NCBI RefSeq assembly: GCF_002135435.1
Contig: NZ_NEGK01000002.1
Coordinates: forward strand, 352,479 to 416,478
DNA from: Acinetobacter sp. ANC 3813
GTDB lineage: Bacteria > Pseudomonadota > Gammaproteobacteria > Pseudomonadales > Moraxellaceae
Reading direction: 5' to 3'
DNA length: 64,000 bases
Positions within the stretch are counted from its first letter, which is position 1, and every line of letters begins with the position of its first letter. Positions 54,861 to 63,284 of the stretch are shown in pieces. Under the pieces are notes generated by a model that saw nothing but the letters and a program-made list of their open reading frames with translations, had not been told where the DNA came from and made no database searches. The position numbers and the translations under genes were made by a program.

Positions 54861-55940
54861 TTATAAATCAATTACGAGATCAGTTTGAGCTGAATTCACA
54901 CAAATTTTTAATGCATGGCTTGGCTCTGAGTCTTGCGCGCCGTTCACGAGGTTTTTTGTTGACCCTTCAGATTTAACGCATACACATTTATTGCAAATTC
55001 CCATGCGGCAGCCATGTGTAGGCTTAATATTCTGCTGTTCCAAGCTGGCCAAAATAGATTGACCTTTAGGAATGCTGATTATTTTATTTGACTGCGTCAG
55101 AGTCACATTGACAAAACCTACGTCGTCATTTACAGCAACACTCATGCTGAATGCTTCACTTTGGAAATGATTCGCCATAGGTGCAAACAACTCTTCCGCT
55201 TTGGCTGTAAACCCAGAAGGTCCGCATGCAAATACCGTACTTTCTGTAAGATGCGCAATAGCTGATGCATGTGTTGTATTTAAACGCTCATCGGCTGCAT
55301 CTTCTTGCGTATAGAAAATTTGAAATTTGAAATTTGAATTAGCTTTTGCCAACTGCTCAAAATAACCTTTAAAAGCAGCATCTTCGTGACGTTTTACCCA
55401 ATACAGCAATTCTATTTGCTGATTTTTCAGTTGGTTCTTTTTCTGCAAAGACATCAGCATGCTGTACATTGGTGTAATGCCACTGCCTGCCGCCAGCAAA
55501 ACCAAAGGCTGGCCTAAAGAAACTGTCATGTCGCCAAAGGGCAATCCAAACTCAATAATATCGCCTTCTTTTGCCTGCTCAACCAGCCATGAACTTACTT
55601 TTCCGCCTTCAGCTTTTTTAACGCTCAATAAAACATGATGCGCATCCAGCTGAGTCAGACTGTAACTGCGTTCATAGCGCACGCCGTTTACGCTTACAAA
55701 AACCGGATGATGCTGCCCTGCTGCACCAAATTTGAAATGACGGTTCACCAGCAATGTAAAGCTGGCTAAATCTGCAGCAGCCATTTCTTTATGCACAACT
55801 TTTGCTAAAGCTTGATTGCTCGACCAAAGCGGGTTGAATTTCTGCAGCCAAAAATTGACAGCATTCAAGTCAACAACGCTCTCTGTAAAGAATCCCAAAG
55901 GCTGTTTCGTTTTTTGAATTGCATGCATAGTCACGGACAT
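54861..55940 (-). CDS. Ferredoxin reductase supplying the desaturase
   Basis: 359 aa from the ATG at 55940; another ATG at 55970 lies inside the operator-like repeat and is unlikely. FAD/NAD-binding domains (ERSYSLTQ, VLLAAGSGITPMYSML, FACGPSGFTAKAEELF) are followed by a C-terminal plant-type [2Fe-2S] domain with cysteines in THGCRMGICNKCVC and a fourth in LKICVNSA. It passes electrons from NAD(P)H to the desaturase encoded next. The pair is co-transcribed. Confidence 0.92.
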   Translation of the reverse strand: MSVTMHAIQKTKQPLGFFTESVVDLNAVNFWLQKFNPLWSSNQALAKVVHKEMAAADLASFTLLVNRHFKFGAAGQHHPVFVSVNGVRYERSYSLTQLDAHHVLLSVKKAEGGKVSSWLVEQAKEGDIIEFGLPFGDMTVSLGQPLVLLAAGSGITPMYSMLMSLQKKNQLKNQQIELLYWVKRHEDAAFKGYFEQLAKANSNFKFQIFYTQEDAADERLNTTHASAIAHLTESTVFACGPSGFTAKAEELFAPMANHFQSEAFSMSVAVNDDVGFVNVTLTQSNKIISIPKGQSILASLEQQNIKPTHGCRMGICNKCVCVKSEGSTKNLVNGAQDSEPSHALKICVNSAQTDLVIDL

Positions 55941-55966
55941 CTCATTGCGGTTTTTAATTATTATAC

Positions 55967-55998
55967 ACATGTATATATATTTGTATATATATTCATGT
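55967..55998. promoter_or_regulatory. Inverted repeat, probable TetR operator between the desaturase operon and its regulator
   Basis: ACATGTATATATAT (55967-55980) and ATATATATTCATGT (55985-55998) pair with 13 of 14 positions around a TTGT spacer. It lies between the divergent reductase and regulator genes, 27 bp from the reductase start. Position and symmetry fit a repressor dimer or tetramer site. Confidence 0.7.
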
Positions 55999-56046
55999 AT
56001 TTTATCGATACCCTACAAAAACTGTAAGCTTTTGCGTTAATATGTT

Positions 56047-56763
56047 ATGGTTTCTAATCCATTGAAAAATATGGTTCCGTCTGCATTGAAAGTGAAATTA
56101 GGTATTATGCTCGAAGATCAAGCAATCACTGAAACAGTGGCTGTCCGTACAGTTGGACGTAAGGCAACAATTACTAAAGAAGAACTGTTTCAAGCAGCAT
56201 TAAATTTAATTGGACCGCAAAAAAGCATTGCATCACTCAGTTTACGTGAAGTGGCTCGTGAAGCAGGCATTGCCCCAAATAGTTTTTATCGCCATTTTAA
56301 AGATATTGATGAACTCGCCATTGAGCTGATTGACCGTTCAGGTTTAGTTTTACGTCAAATCCTGCATGAAGCGCGTCTTAAAGCCTCTAGACAGCAAAGC
56401 ATTATTCGAAGTTCAGTAGAAGTATTTATTGAGCAATTGAATGTGGATGAAGGCAATTTAAGCCTTTTGCTGCGCGAAGGCTACACAGGCTCTACATCTT
56501 ATAAACAAGCGGTTGAACGGCAATTAAATTTTTTTCAGCAAGAGCTGAAAGAAGATCTGATTACTTTAGAGCGTTTGAACCACAGCAAATTATCTCATCC
56601 CGAAATTGTGGCCAAAGGCATCACCCAGCTGGTGTTCAATATGGGCGCCAAAGTGATTGATTTACCTGCAGGCGACCGTAAAGAAGTGGCTGAACAGACC
56701 ATGATTATGATTAGAATGATTTTAGAAGGCGCCCGTCATATTGACGAAGCAAAGATTCGGTAA
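56047..56763 (+). CDS. TetR-family transcriptional regulator of the desaturase module
   Basis: 238 aa. The N-terminal HTH is ITKEELFQAALNLIGPQ..SLSLREVAREAGIAPNSFYRHFKDIDELAIELI, a classical TetR DNA-binding region. The divergent position beside desaturase and reductase genes and the nearby inverted repeat match DesT/FabR-type sensing of acyl-CoA or fatty-acid unsaturation. An N-terminal extension of about 45 residues precedes the HTH. No ribosome site is obvious before its ATG. Confidence 0.9.
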   Translation: MVSNPLKNMVPSALKVKLGIMLEDQAITETVAVRTVGRKATITKEELFQAALNLIGPQKSIASLSLREVAREAGIAPNSFYRHFKDIDELAIELIDRSGLVLRQILHEARLKASRQQSIIRSSVEVFIEQLNVDEGNLSLLLREGYTGSTSYKQAVERQLNFFQQELKEDLITLERLNHSKLSHPEIVAKGITQLVFNMGAKVIDLPAGDRKEVAEQTMIMIRMILEGARHIDEAKIR

Positions 56764-56785
56764 AGCATAATTAAATCACGCAGTT

Positions 56786-57463
56786 TTAGTGAATTAAGCC
56801 AATTTTCTTCGCTGCGTGTACCGCTTTTGTTCTCGAATTTACGGCTAATTTTTGGTAAATATTTTTGACATGCACATCTACAGTAAATTTTGAAATATTA
56901 AGTTCCACCCCTATTTCACGGTTACTTAATCCATTTGCCACACATGCCAAAATTTCTTTTTCTCGCATTGATAAATTAGTATCAACATTCTCATTTACAT
57001 CAAAGCTTAGCTCTGAAGCGGAATTTATATTCTTGAGTATTTTTTTTGCTATAGCAGGATCAATAATTGCACCGCCTTTCAACATAGTCCGTATTGAAAA
57101 CATGAGTTCAAAATCATCTTTTTCTTTCAGAACATAACCAGTTGCCCCTACATGCAAAGCTTTATAAATAACATCGAATGTATTCCATGAAGAAAGCACC
57201 ATAATAGGAACAGTGCTTGCGATTTTATCCCGAATGCCTTCAATAAAATCAATACCGCTGCCATCTGGCAAATTCAAATCAACCAGCATAAATTTTACTG
57301 AATTTGAACGACAGATATTTTTAGCAAAATCTATGGTTTGAGAGAATAAAATATCCTGCTTTTCATAACCAAAACTTTCTAGAATTTTATAGATTCTAAG
57401 TTGATGCGCTGGGTCATCTTCGAGAACGAGCATTGGCTTGAGTAAAGGAAATTCGAAGTTCAT
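56786..57463 (-). CDS. Orphan LuxR/NarL-type response regulator
   Basis: 225 aa. The receiver domain has MLVLEDDPAH (acidic pocket), FMLVDLNLPDGSG with the phosphoacceptor Asp, IMVLSSW and YVLKEKD (Lys). The C-terminal LuxR-type HTH is LSMREKEILACVANGLSNREIGVELNISKFTVDVHVKNIYQKL. No histidine kinase gene is adjacent. GAAAGG precedes the ATG. It lies just left of the IS remnant and the fimbrial genes and might regulate them, but this is only inferred from position. Confidence 0.9.
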   Translation of the reverse strand: MNFEFPLLKPMLVLEDDPAHQLRIYKILESFGYEKQDILFSQTIDFAKNICRSNSVKFMLVDLNLPDGSGIDFIEGIRDKIASTVPIMVLSSWNTFDVIYKALHVGATGYVLKEKDDFELMFSIRTMLKGGAIIDPAIAKKILKNINSASELSFDVNENVDTNLSMREKEILACVANGLSNREIGVELNISKFTVDVHVKNIYQKLAVNSRTKAVHAAKKIGLIH

Positions 57464-57672
57464 TTTATTATACCTTTCATTTAACTCCTGAAGTATTTAT
57501 TGTTAAAATCTAAAGTACTATCCCTAGAATTAGGGATATTGAATATATTAAATTGAGGAATTCAACCCATTATGATTTTTATGTGAAATAGGTTGTATTA
57601 TAAATTCTAAATCATACGCAATCTTGTAATGAATTATTCGCCAATAGGCAAACACCTTAAATTTCAAATGAC

Positions 57673-58164
57673 TCATTCCTGATTAGGGTCTGTTGACATT
57701 TCATAATGGTAACCAAATAAAATACAGGCTAAAGCAACTGAGTTTGCATAATTCTGCTTTAGCTTATCGTAACGTGTTGCTATACCTCTGAAATGCTTCA
57801 ATCTTGCAAATGCGTTTTCAATTAAGTCTCTGATTTTATATAAATACCAATCCATATGTTTATTGCTGGATTTAGAATTACACTTCTTTGGAATATTTGC
57901 TTTTGTTTGAGTTTTTTCGATTTTCTCTCTAAGCAATTCTGAATCGTAACCCTTATCAGCACACAACATTTCTGTTTCTTCTAAACTCAAATAATCAATT
58001 AAATCAGATGCAACTTTCACATCATGCGTTGTGACATCACCAATGGTAAATTCGAACGGGTTTCCATTTGCATCTACAGCTAAGTGGATTTTAGAACTGT
58101 TTCCGCCGATGCTTTTAGTAATAGATTGGTCTTTGATACCAGCAGCATGTTGATGTGCTCTCAC
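57673..58164 (-). pseudogene. IS5-family transposase, 5'-truncated
   Basis: 163 codons remain. The residual sequence RAHQHAAGIKDQSITKSIGG, KIHLAVDANGNPFEF, CADKGYDSELLR and ENAFARLKHFRGIATRYDKL is the C-terminal catalytic half of an IS5-family DDE transposase. The N-terminal half, with the first catalytic Asp region, is missing. The ORF's ATG is a chance codon in place of the usual VRAHQHAAG segment. The 3' end of the ORF runs through the element's terminal repeat. It is not expected to be active. Confidence 0.9.
57686..58164. mobile_element. Truncated IS5-family insertion sequence remnant
   Basis: The left end carries a terminal-repeat-like GGGTCTGTTGACATTTCA at 57686-57703. The other terminus is absent: transposase homology stops near 58160, next to the inverted repeat at 58165-58220. 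No target-site duplication can be found because one end is lost. Confidence 0.8.
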
Positions 58165-58220
58165 ATGACTCGTATAGGCTCATGCTTTCAGTGCCTGCAG
58201 TGTGAGCCTATACGAATCAT
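58165..58220. repeat. 18-bp inverted repeat at the broken end of the IS remnant
   Basis: ATGACTCGTATAGGCTCA (58165-58182) and TGAGCCTATACGAATCAT (58203-58220) pair at 17 of 18 positions around a 20-base loop. It has no T run, so it is not an intrinsic terminator. It marks the junction between IS and non-IS DNA. Confidence 0.85.
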
Positions 58221-58318
58221 ATTTACTGATGGAACAGCTTGAAAATGAGCTTCTGCTTACAGGTATTGCAACAGAAACCCATGCTGAAAGTGCTTATATG
58301 AAATGTAATTGTGAGTGA
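58199..58318 (+). pseudogene. Possible C-terminal fragment of a lost gene
   Basis: A plus-strand frame reads SVSLYESYLLMEQLENELLL and on to KCNCE and a TGA at 58316-58318, closed upstream by a stop at 58175. It looks like a natural protein C-terminus (amphipathic, with a Cys-x-Cys ending) cut off at the inverted repeat. Not recognised; may be a chance frame. Confidence 0.25.
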
Positions 58319-58463
58319 AGTTAAACCATCTGGCTGGAGCTGAATGCTCCAGCCATCATCTTTTGAACTTTTATGCTGATTTAAATTTCAAATACTTAAA
58401 AATAGGTATGTACTCAAAATTCAGAATGAATACATTGAAGCAAAGAATTCTGGACTTTTATCA

Positions 58464-58949
58464 ATGAAAAAAACCAAAGCTCTAATTGGCAGCATTTGCC
58501 TGTTCAGTATGCTCAACCCTGCCTATTCCGCAACTCCGTGTACTACTTCTCAGGACGCTGGCATTGTTCATCTGAATTCAAGTAATCCGGCACGGATCAA
58601 AACAAAAGTATATTTCAAAAATTGTAGCCAGCGGGTTCGTCCAGCTTTTGAATGGATATATAAAAAAGATAATACGGGTGTTTTCTATTTAGATCACCAG
58701 CCAAATCATGTCATTCCTGTAGGATTCAATAGCCGATACGGTGCAGACTGGGATGGAACTGGAGGTCTTGTAGGTGGAAGTCAAAGTGCATACGAAGCAT
58801 CCGCAAATTTCGATAGAATGGTGTCGTACGGCGATACAAGAAATATAACTTCATATACTGAAATTGCACCACCTGATTTTGGTGATCTAAGTAAATACCC
58901 TGTAGGTACATACCATTCATCCATGATATTTAGTGTGAATACTTTCTGA
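58464..58949 (+). CDS. Secreted protein of the fimbrial locus, possible minor pilin
   Basis: 161 aa. Signal peptide (MKKTKALIGSICLFSMLNPAYSA, cut after YSA). The mature part is Gly/Ser/Asn/Tyr-rich with two cysteines (TPCTTSQ and FKNCSQR) that could form a disulfide. The final GTYHSSMIFSVNTF resembles the last beta-strand of pilin-like domains. It is the first gene of the chaperone-usher locus, so it is probably an exported subunit or tip protein. No family is recognised with confidence. Confidence 0.7.
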   Translation: MKKTKALIGSICLFSMLNPAYSATPCTTSQDAGIVHLNSSNPARIKTKVYFKNCSQRVRPAFEWIYKKDNTGVFYLDHQPNHVIPVGFNSRYGADWDGTGGLVGGSQSAYEASANFDRMVSYGDTRNITSYTEIAPPDFGDLSKYPVGTYHSSMIFSVNTF

Positions 58950-59128
58950 CTTATATATCGTTCCTACAGTTTATTAAAACTGATCTTTATTCATTGAAAA
59001 AATAGTTTCTTCATTTTTTAAAATACCTACTTTGGGTTATTTATAAAAAACTATTCAATTTTAAACTAAACCCTGTATTTCTTTTCTTTTCAATATAATT
59101 TTCACTTACATCAGGATACTCAAAACCT

Positions 59129-59614
59129 ATGCATTCTTTATTCAAACTGTCTGGCGTTTTATTGTTAAGCGGTTTCGCATTCAGTGCTTATGCTGCTAGT
59201 CAAAGTATAACCGTAAACTACACCCTGACTGTTCCAGCTGCATGTAACCTGACGGGTACCGCACCCTCAATCAATAAAGTCCTTCCTGTGGATGGAAGTG
59301 CTATCGATGAAAAATTCAGTATTAAATGCAATGTGCCTTATACACTGGAGGTAAAATCTGCCAACAAAACAGGACAAAGCGCATCTGAGGTAATACACAA
59401 AAACAATGCAAGCGCTAAAATTCCGTACAATCTTGAAGTCACAGGCGGCTCTCTTGCTGTTGCTGTCAATGGCCCTGCGACAAACGTACCGCCTTCTATT
59501 TCAACCACAGCAACCGATTATACACTGAGTGCAAAACTTCCTGTCGCTCTGGTATCTAGCAACTACATGGCCGGCGAATATACAGACACAGTAACTATTA
59601 ACATGACCTACTGA
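59129..59614 (+). CDS. Fimbrial major subunit-like protein
   Basis: 161 aa. Signal peptide ending AYA. The mature protein begins ASQSITVNYTLTVPAACNLTG, with a disulfide partner in FSIKCNVPYTLEV, and ends in AGEYTDTVTINMTY, the donor-strand-accepting final strand layout of chaperone-usher pilins. Most like spore-coat-U or CsuA/B-type subunits in outline. It sits about 300 bp before the chaperone gene, so may be transcribed separately and at higher level. Confidence 0.82.
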   Translation: MHSLFKLSGVLLLSGFAFSAYAASQSITVNYTLTVPAACNLTGTAPSINKVLPVDGSAIDEKFSIKCNVPYTLEVKSANKTGQSASEVIHKNNASAKIPYNLEVTGGSLAVAVNGPATNVPPSISTTATDYTLSAKLPVALVSSNYMAGEYTDTVTINMTY

Positions 59615-59922
59615 AAGTTTTATGCGCTGAATATTTCAATGCATATTTAACGCACTTCACGAAGTAAAATATTTGTTCTGTTGTTATCTGCAGCAAAAAA
59701 TCAATTCAAATACCATTTAACTCAAGACTTTGGTTAAAACGATTTTTGCAATATCCATTCAATATTTTACTTCATATTTTATTACAGCAACTGTTGCAAC
59801 TCTCTGCTTTATAAACATGCTTAATACAAACACAGTTCAGTAAAAATGAATGGTTCTTATTATTCACTATATTGTTTTAAATAGACGATTTTCAACATGT
59901 GAAATGCCGTCTGGGGAAATAT
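59615..59922. other. Spacer between the pilin and the chaperone gene
   Basis: 308 bp, A+T-rich, without an intrinsic terminator I can identify. It has a small palindrome GCAACTGTTGC (about 59787-59797). It may hold a second promoter. Confidence 0.45.
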
Positions 59923-60657
59923 ATGTTTGCAAAAACAGCCAAACAATTCAGCTTATTTTTAACTTCAGCAACCCTGTTCTGTATGCCTGTTCATGCAAAT
60001 GTAACCATTTTTCCAGTCCAGCTGAACATCGGTGGGGAAAAAGGACAGCGCAGCACCGCAACCAATCTTGTCGCCAGCAGTGATGAAAAAGCTCAAAGCT
60101 ATGAAGTCAGTGTATTTCGCTGGTCTCAGGATGCTTCAGGTCAAGACATTTTAACACCAGATACTGAGCTGATGGTCAATCCACTATCTTTTGTACTGGA
60201 ACCTGGCACAAAGCGCATGATTCGCATGGGATTCAGACAACCCGTTGCAGATATGCAATTAAAGCAGGAAGCCGCATGGAGAGTGGTCTTCACGCCTCTG
60301 CCAGATGCTGAAAAATCTCAGGGTATCAAATTTAATTACGGTTTTAATATTCCGCTGTTTGCAGGCAAAGGCTTTCAGGCAGACATGTCTTTCGTGCTTG
60401 CAAAAAATGCAAATAACCAGCCTGTCATACTGGCAAAAAATGCAGGAACTGCGCACTTCCAGATGTCTGAATTTACATTGCAAAATCCCACAGGTAAAAC
60501 ACTGTACAACAGCAGCGAACTCAAATATGTACTCCCTCATCAACAAGTTCAGCTGAATCTGAAAAATTTTACAGTAGCTGCCGGCACACCGCTAAAACTG
60601 GTTACAAAAACACCAGACTCAAAAACACTGAGTTTTGACGTCGTGGAGCAGCAATAA
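59923..60657 (+). CDS. Fimbrial periplasmic chaperone, archaic (Csu) type
   Basis: 244 aa from the ATG at 59923, which follows GGGGAA; the frame extends 8 codons upstream without support. Signal peptide cut near VHA. The immunoglobulin-like chaperone domain 1 has VFRWSQDASGQDILTPDTELMVNPLSFVLEPGTKRMIRM, the pattern of archaic CsuC-like chaperones. Domain 2 follows. It folds pilin subunits in the periplasm and passes them to the usher. It overlaps the usher start by 1 bp (TAATG). Confidence 0.9.
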   Translation: MFAKTAKQFSLFLTSATLFCMPVHANVTIFPVQLNIGGEKGQRSTATNLVASSDEKAQSYEVSVFRWSQDASGQDILTPDTELMVNPLSFVLEPGTKRMIRMGFRQPVADMQLKQEAAWRVVFTPLPDAEKSQGIKFNYGFNIPLFAGKGFQADMSFVLAKNANNQPVILAKNAGTAHFQMSEFTLQNPTGKTLYNSSELKYVLPHQQVQLNLKNFTVAAGTPLKLVTKTPDSKTLSFDVVEQQ

Positions 60658-63041
60658 TGGTTATTAGAAAACTAAAACAAAGTATTCCACAACCCGCTGT
60701 ACTTTTGCTTGTTGTTTGCTGTCTGCATACCGAAATTGCAGTTGCTCAGAATGTCTTAACCGAAACGCCACAGGCTGACGCAGCAGATACACCCACAGTA
60801 AAGCACAGTATTGCAGGTATCTGGGTCAATGGCATTGACCTGCAAAAGGAAGCCCTTGTCATCAGACAGAATAATCAGCTTTTTATTGAATGTGCCCCGC
60901 TTAAAACAGGCTTTGTCAATATTTCCAGATTTTCTTTTCTGAACAACAACAATGCTCAGTACTGCTTAATTGACCGCCCTGATATTGGTATTGAAGTCGA
61001 TGAAAAATCACAACTGCTGAAACTCAGCATACCTGTTCAATACTTGCAAAATCAGAAGCTGCACGCACAGCAGGCTGCAAAACTGGAATTCCCAGGTCTG
61101 GGCGGTTTTATTAACTACAACACCTATTTTCAGGATGGGGATTACAACAAACAGCTGAGTGCATCTACAGACCTGAACATTTTCTGGAAGAACATGCTGT
61201 TCAACAGTGGACATCTATTCCAAAAAGACTATGAAAACAATCAGGACTCAGACTTTAAGAGCAGCCGCTTAAACACATCCTTAAGTTTTGAATTTCCAGA
61301 ACAGATGACCACCCTGAAACTGGGTGACAACATCAGTACCTATACAGGGTTGAATCAGTCCTTTTACTTTGGTGGTTTAAGTTTTGGCACCAACTTCACC
61401 AGCCGCTCTGGTTTTACGTACTGGAACACACCTTCCATTCAGGGCAGCGCCCTGACTCAGTCCAGTGTTGACTTAATCATTAATGGTGCACAGGCATACA
61501 GTGGTAGGGTTAACCCTGGGCAGTTCAGTATAGACAGTAATATTGGCTTTAACGGACTTGGCAGTGCTGACATTATTGTTAAGGACGTATTGGGCAACAC
61601 CAAAGTTCAGAGCATGGATATTTTTGTGAATCAGCGCCTACTCCGTCCAGGCTTAACAGACTATAACCTTTCTGTAGGTAAATTGCGTTATAACTATGCT
61701 TTTGATGATGAAGACTACCGCGACTGGTTTGGCAGCACCTATGTCCGGCACGGTATAAGCGAATACACCACGCTAGGCGCCGTTGCTGACTACAGCAAAT
61801 CACTAGAAAGCGCTGGGCTACTGTGGAGTCAGTATCTGTATAAAATGGGTTTACTGGAAATCAATTCTGCATACAGCCGTGTAGATGACTGGGGACTGGA
61901 TGGCTATACCGTCAATGCAGAATTCAAACGCGATTTACAGGATTACAGCATAGGTCTGCGTTCACAATATTATAGCGAAGACTTCCGCATGCTAGGTCTA
62001 GATGACTATAAAACAGGTTATTTACCTAAACAGGAACATCAGGTCTATTTGTCCAAATACAACATCCCTGTACTGAACAATCTGTCTTTAAGTTACGTTG
62101 AAAGAAATTACAGACCAGTTTCTCAAACCGATCAGAAAATTTTCAACTTAAGAAGCAGCAGACATCTGGCACGCGGGCTGTTTGGCAGCCTTGGTGTATC
62201 TTATGACGCTGTAAGTAAGGACAATGCAAGTTTTGACCTCATGCTGAGCTATACATTTAACGACAGCAGAAAATCAGCAAGCTTTTCTCAGCGTGATGAA
62301 CATGAAACCAGCCTGCAATTCAGTCACAGTACCTCTGAAAATACAGGCTTTGACTACAGTATAGGCGCAAGCCGTTCGCATGATGTGTACTCTGGAAATC
62401 TGTCTACACGCATAAAAACCAATGCAGGCGATCTTGGACTGCAGTATCTGCAAACAGACAACCGTCAGTACTATTCAGCAAACTATATGGGTTCAGTGGT
62501 CTGGTTGGGGAAAAATTTTGACCTGAGCAAATACATAAACAACAGTTTCTCACTGATTCGCCTTGAAGGTTCACCAGATGTAGATATTTACAGTAATGGT
62601 TCCCATATCGGCAAGACAGATAAAAACGGGGAAATCTTTAGCTACAATCTGTATGGATATACGCAGAACAATATTGGATTCGATGAAACCCAGCTATCTG
62701 TAGAGCGCAATATTGATGAAACTTACCGTGCCATTACGCCCCTGCATCAGCGTGGATATGTCATTGAGTTTAAAATACCGGAACAGCAAGAAACCCGCGA
62801 TGCTAAGTTCAGATTTGTTGACTCAAATCAAAAAACCATTGAAAAAGGCAGTATTGTGAACTTTGTTTCTGAAGAGAATGCCAAATATCCTGTTGGCAGC
62901 AATGAAATGATCACGGTTTATGGTTTAACGAATAAACACTACCGCATTGAAGTTCAAACTGACACGGCTGTCTGTAAAAGTGAATTTGACCTGAATACTG
63001 AAACACAGACTGACCAGCCAATCACACTGATCTGTAAGTAA
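60657..63041 (+). CDS. Fimbrial outer-membrane usher, archaic (Csu) type
   Basis: 794 aa. Signal peptide ending near AVAQ, N-terminal domain (IWVNGIDLQKEALV and a Cys pair at IECAPL and YCLIDRP), a long beta-barrel with GFTYWNTPSIQGSAL and VDLIINGAQAYSGRVNPGQFSI, and a plug region. The C-terminal domain ends with Cys-containing VCKSEF and TLICK. The sequence pattern fits archaic ushers such as CsuD. It forms the outer-membrane pore through which the chaperone-bound subunits polymerise. No adhesin gene follows before the terminator at 63097-63127. Confidence 0.9.
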   Translation: MVIRKLKQSIPQPAVLLLVVCCLHTEIAVAQNVLTETPQADAADTPTVKHSIAGIWVNGIDLQKEALVIRQNNQLFIECAPLKTGFVNISRFSFLNNNNAQYCLIDRPDIGIEVDEKSQLLKLSIPVQYLQNQKLHAQQAAKLEFPGLGGFINYNTYFQDGDYNKQLSASTDLNIFWKNMLFNSGHLFQKDYENNQDSDFKSSRLNTSLSFEFPEQMTTLKLGDNISTYTGLNQSFYFGGLSFGTNFTSRSGFTYWNTPSIQGSALTQSSVDLIINGAQAYSGRVNPGQFSIDSNIGFNGLGSADIIVKDVLGNTKVQSMDIFVNQRLLRPGLTDYNLSVGKLRYNYAFDDEDYRDWFGSTYVRHGISEYTTLGAVADYSKSLESAGLLWSQYLYKMGLLEINSAYSRVDDWGLDGYTVNAEFKRDLQDYSIGLRSQYYSEDFRMLGLDDYKTGYLPKQEHQVYLSKYNIPVLNNLSLSYVERNYRPVSQTDQKIFNLRSSRHLARGLFGSLGVSYDAVSKDNASFDLMLSYTFNDSRKSASFSQRDEHETSLQFSHSTSENTGFDYSIGASRSHDVYSGNLSTRIKTNAGDLGLQYLQTDNRQYYSANYMGSVVWLGKNFDLSKYINNSFSLIRLEGSPDVDIYSNGSHIGKTDKNGEIFSYNLYGYTQNNIGFDETQLSVERNIDETYRAITPLHQRGYVIEFKIPEQQETRDAKFRFVDSNQKTIEKGSIVNFVSEENAKYPVGSNEMITVYGLTNKHYRIEVQTDTAVCKSEFDLNTETQTDQPITLICK

Positions 63042-63096
63042 TTTGAGCCTGGTAAGGCTAACATGAATTAGTCATTTTAACCTGCCGCTAAAGTAC

Positions 63097-63127
63097 AAAA
63101 AAGAGCTATCAATCAGCTCTTTTTTTT
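63097..63127 (+). terminator. Terminator after the usher gene
   Basis: Stem AAAAAAGAGCT / AGCTCTTTTTTTT with a short loop, about 56 bp past the stop codon. Confidence 0.85.
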
Positions 63128-63284
63128 GCGTCATATGAAGTGACCTGAATGCTAAAATACAAACTGATCAGCCTGTGGTACTGGTCTGACTTAATCAAAG
63201 AAAAAGAATGAGAAATATATTCTGCAACATTGTGAGCTGGATTTTATTCAAAATTCACTTGTCCCAAAACCCAGTATCTCCTGT

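Noticed and set aside
57686..63041. Prophage or large genomic island
   Set aside because: Only one IS remnant and fimbrial genes are present; no integrase, phage structural genes or attachment-site repeats were found.
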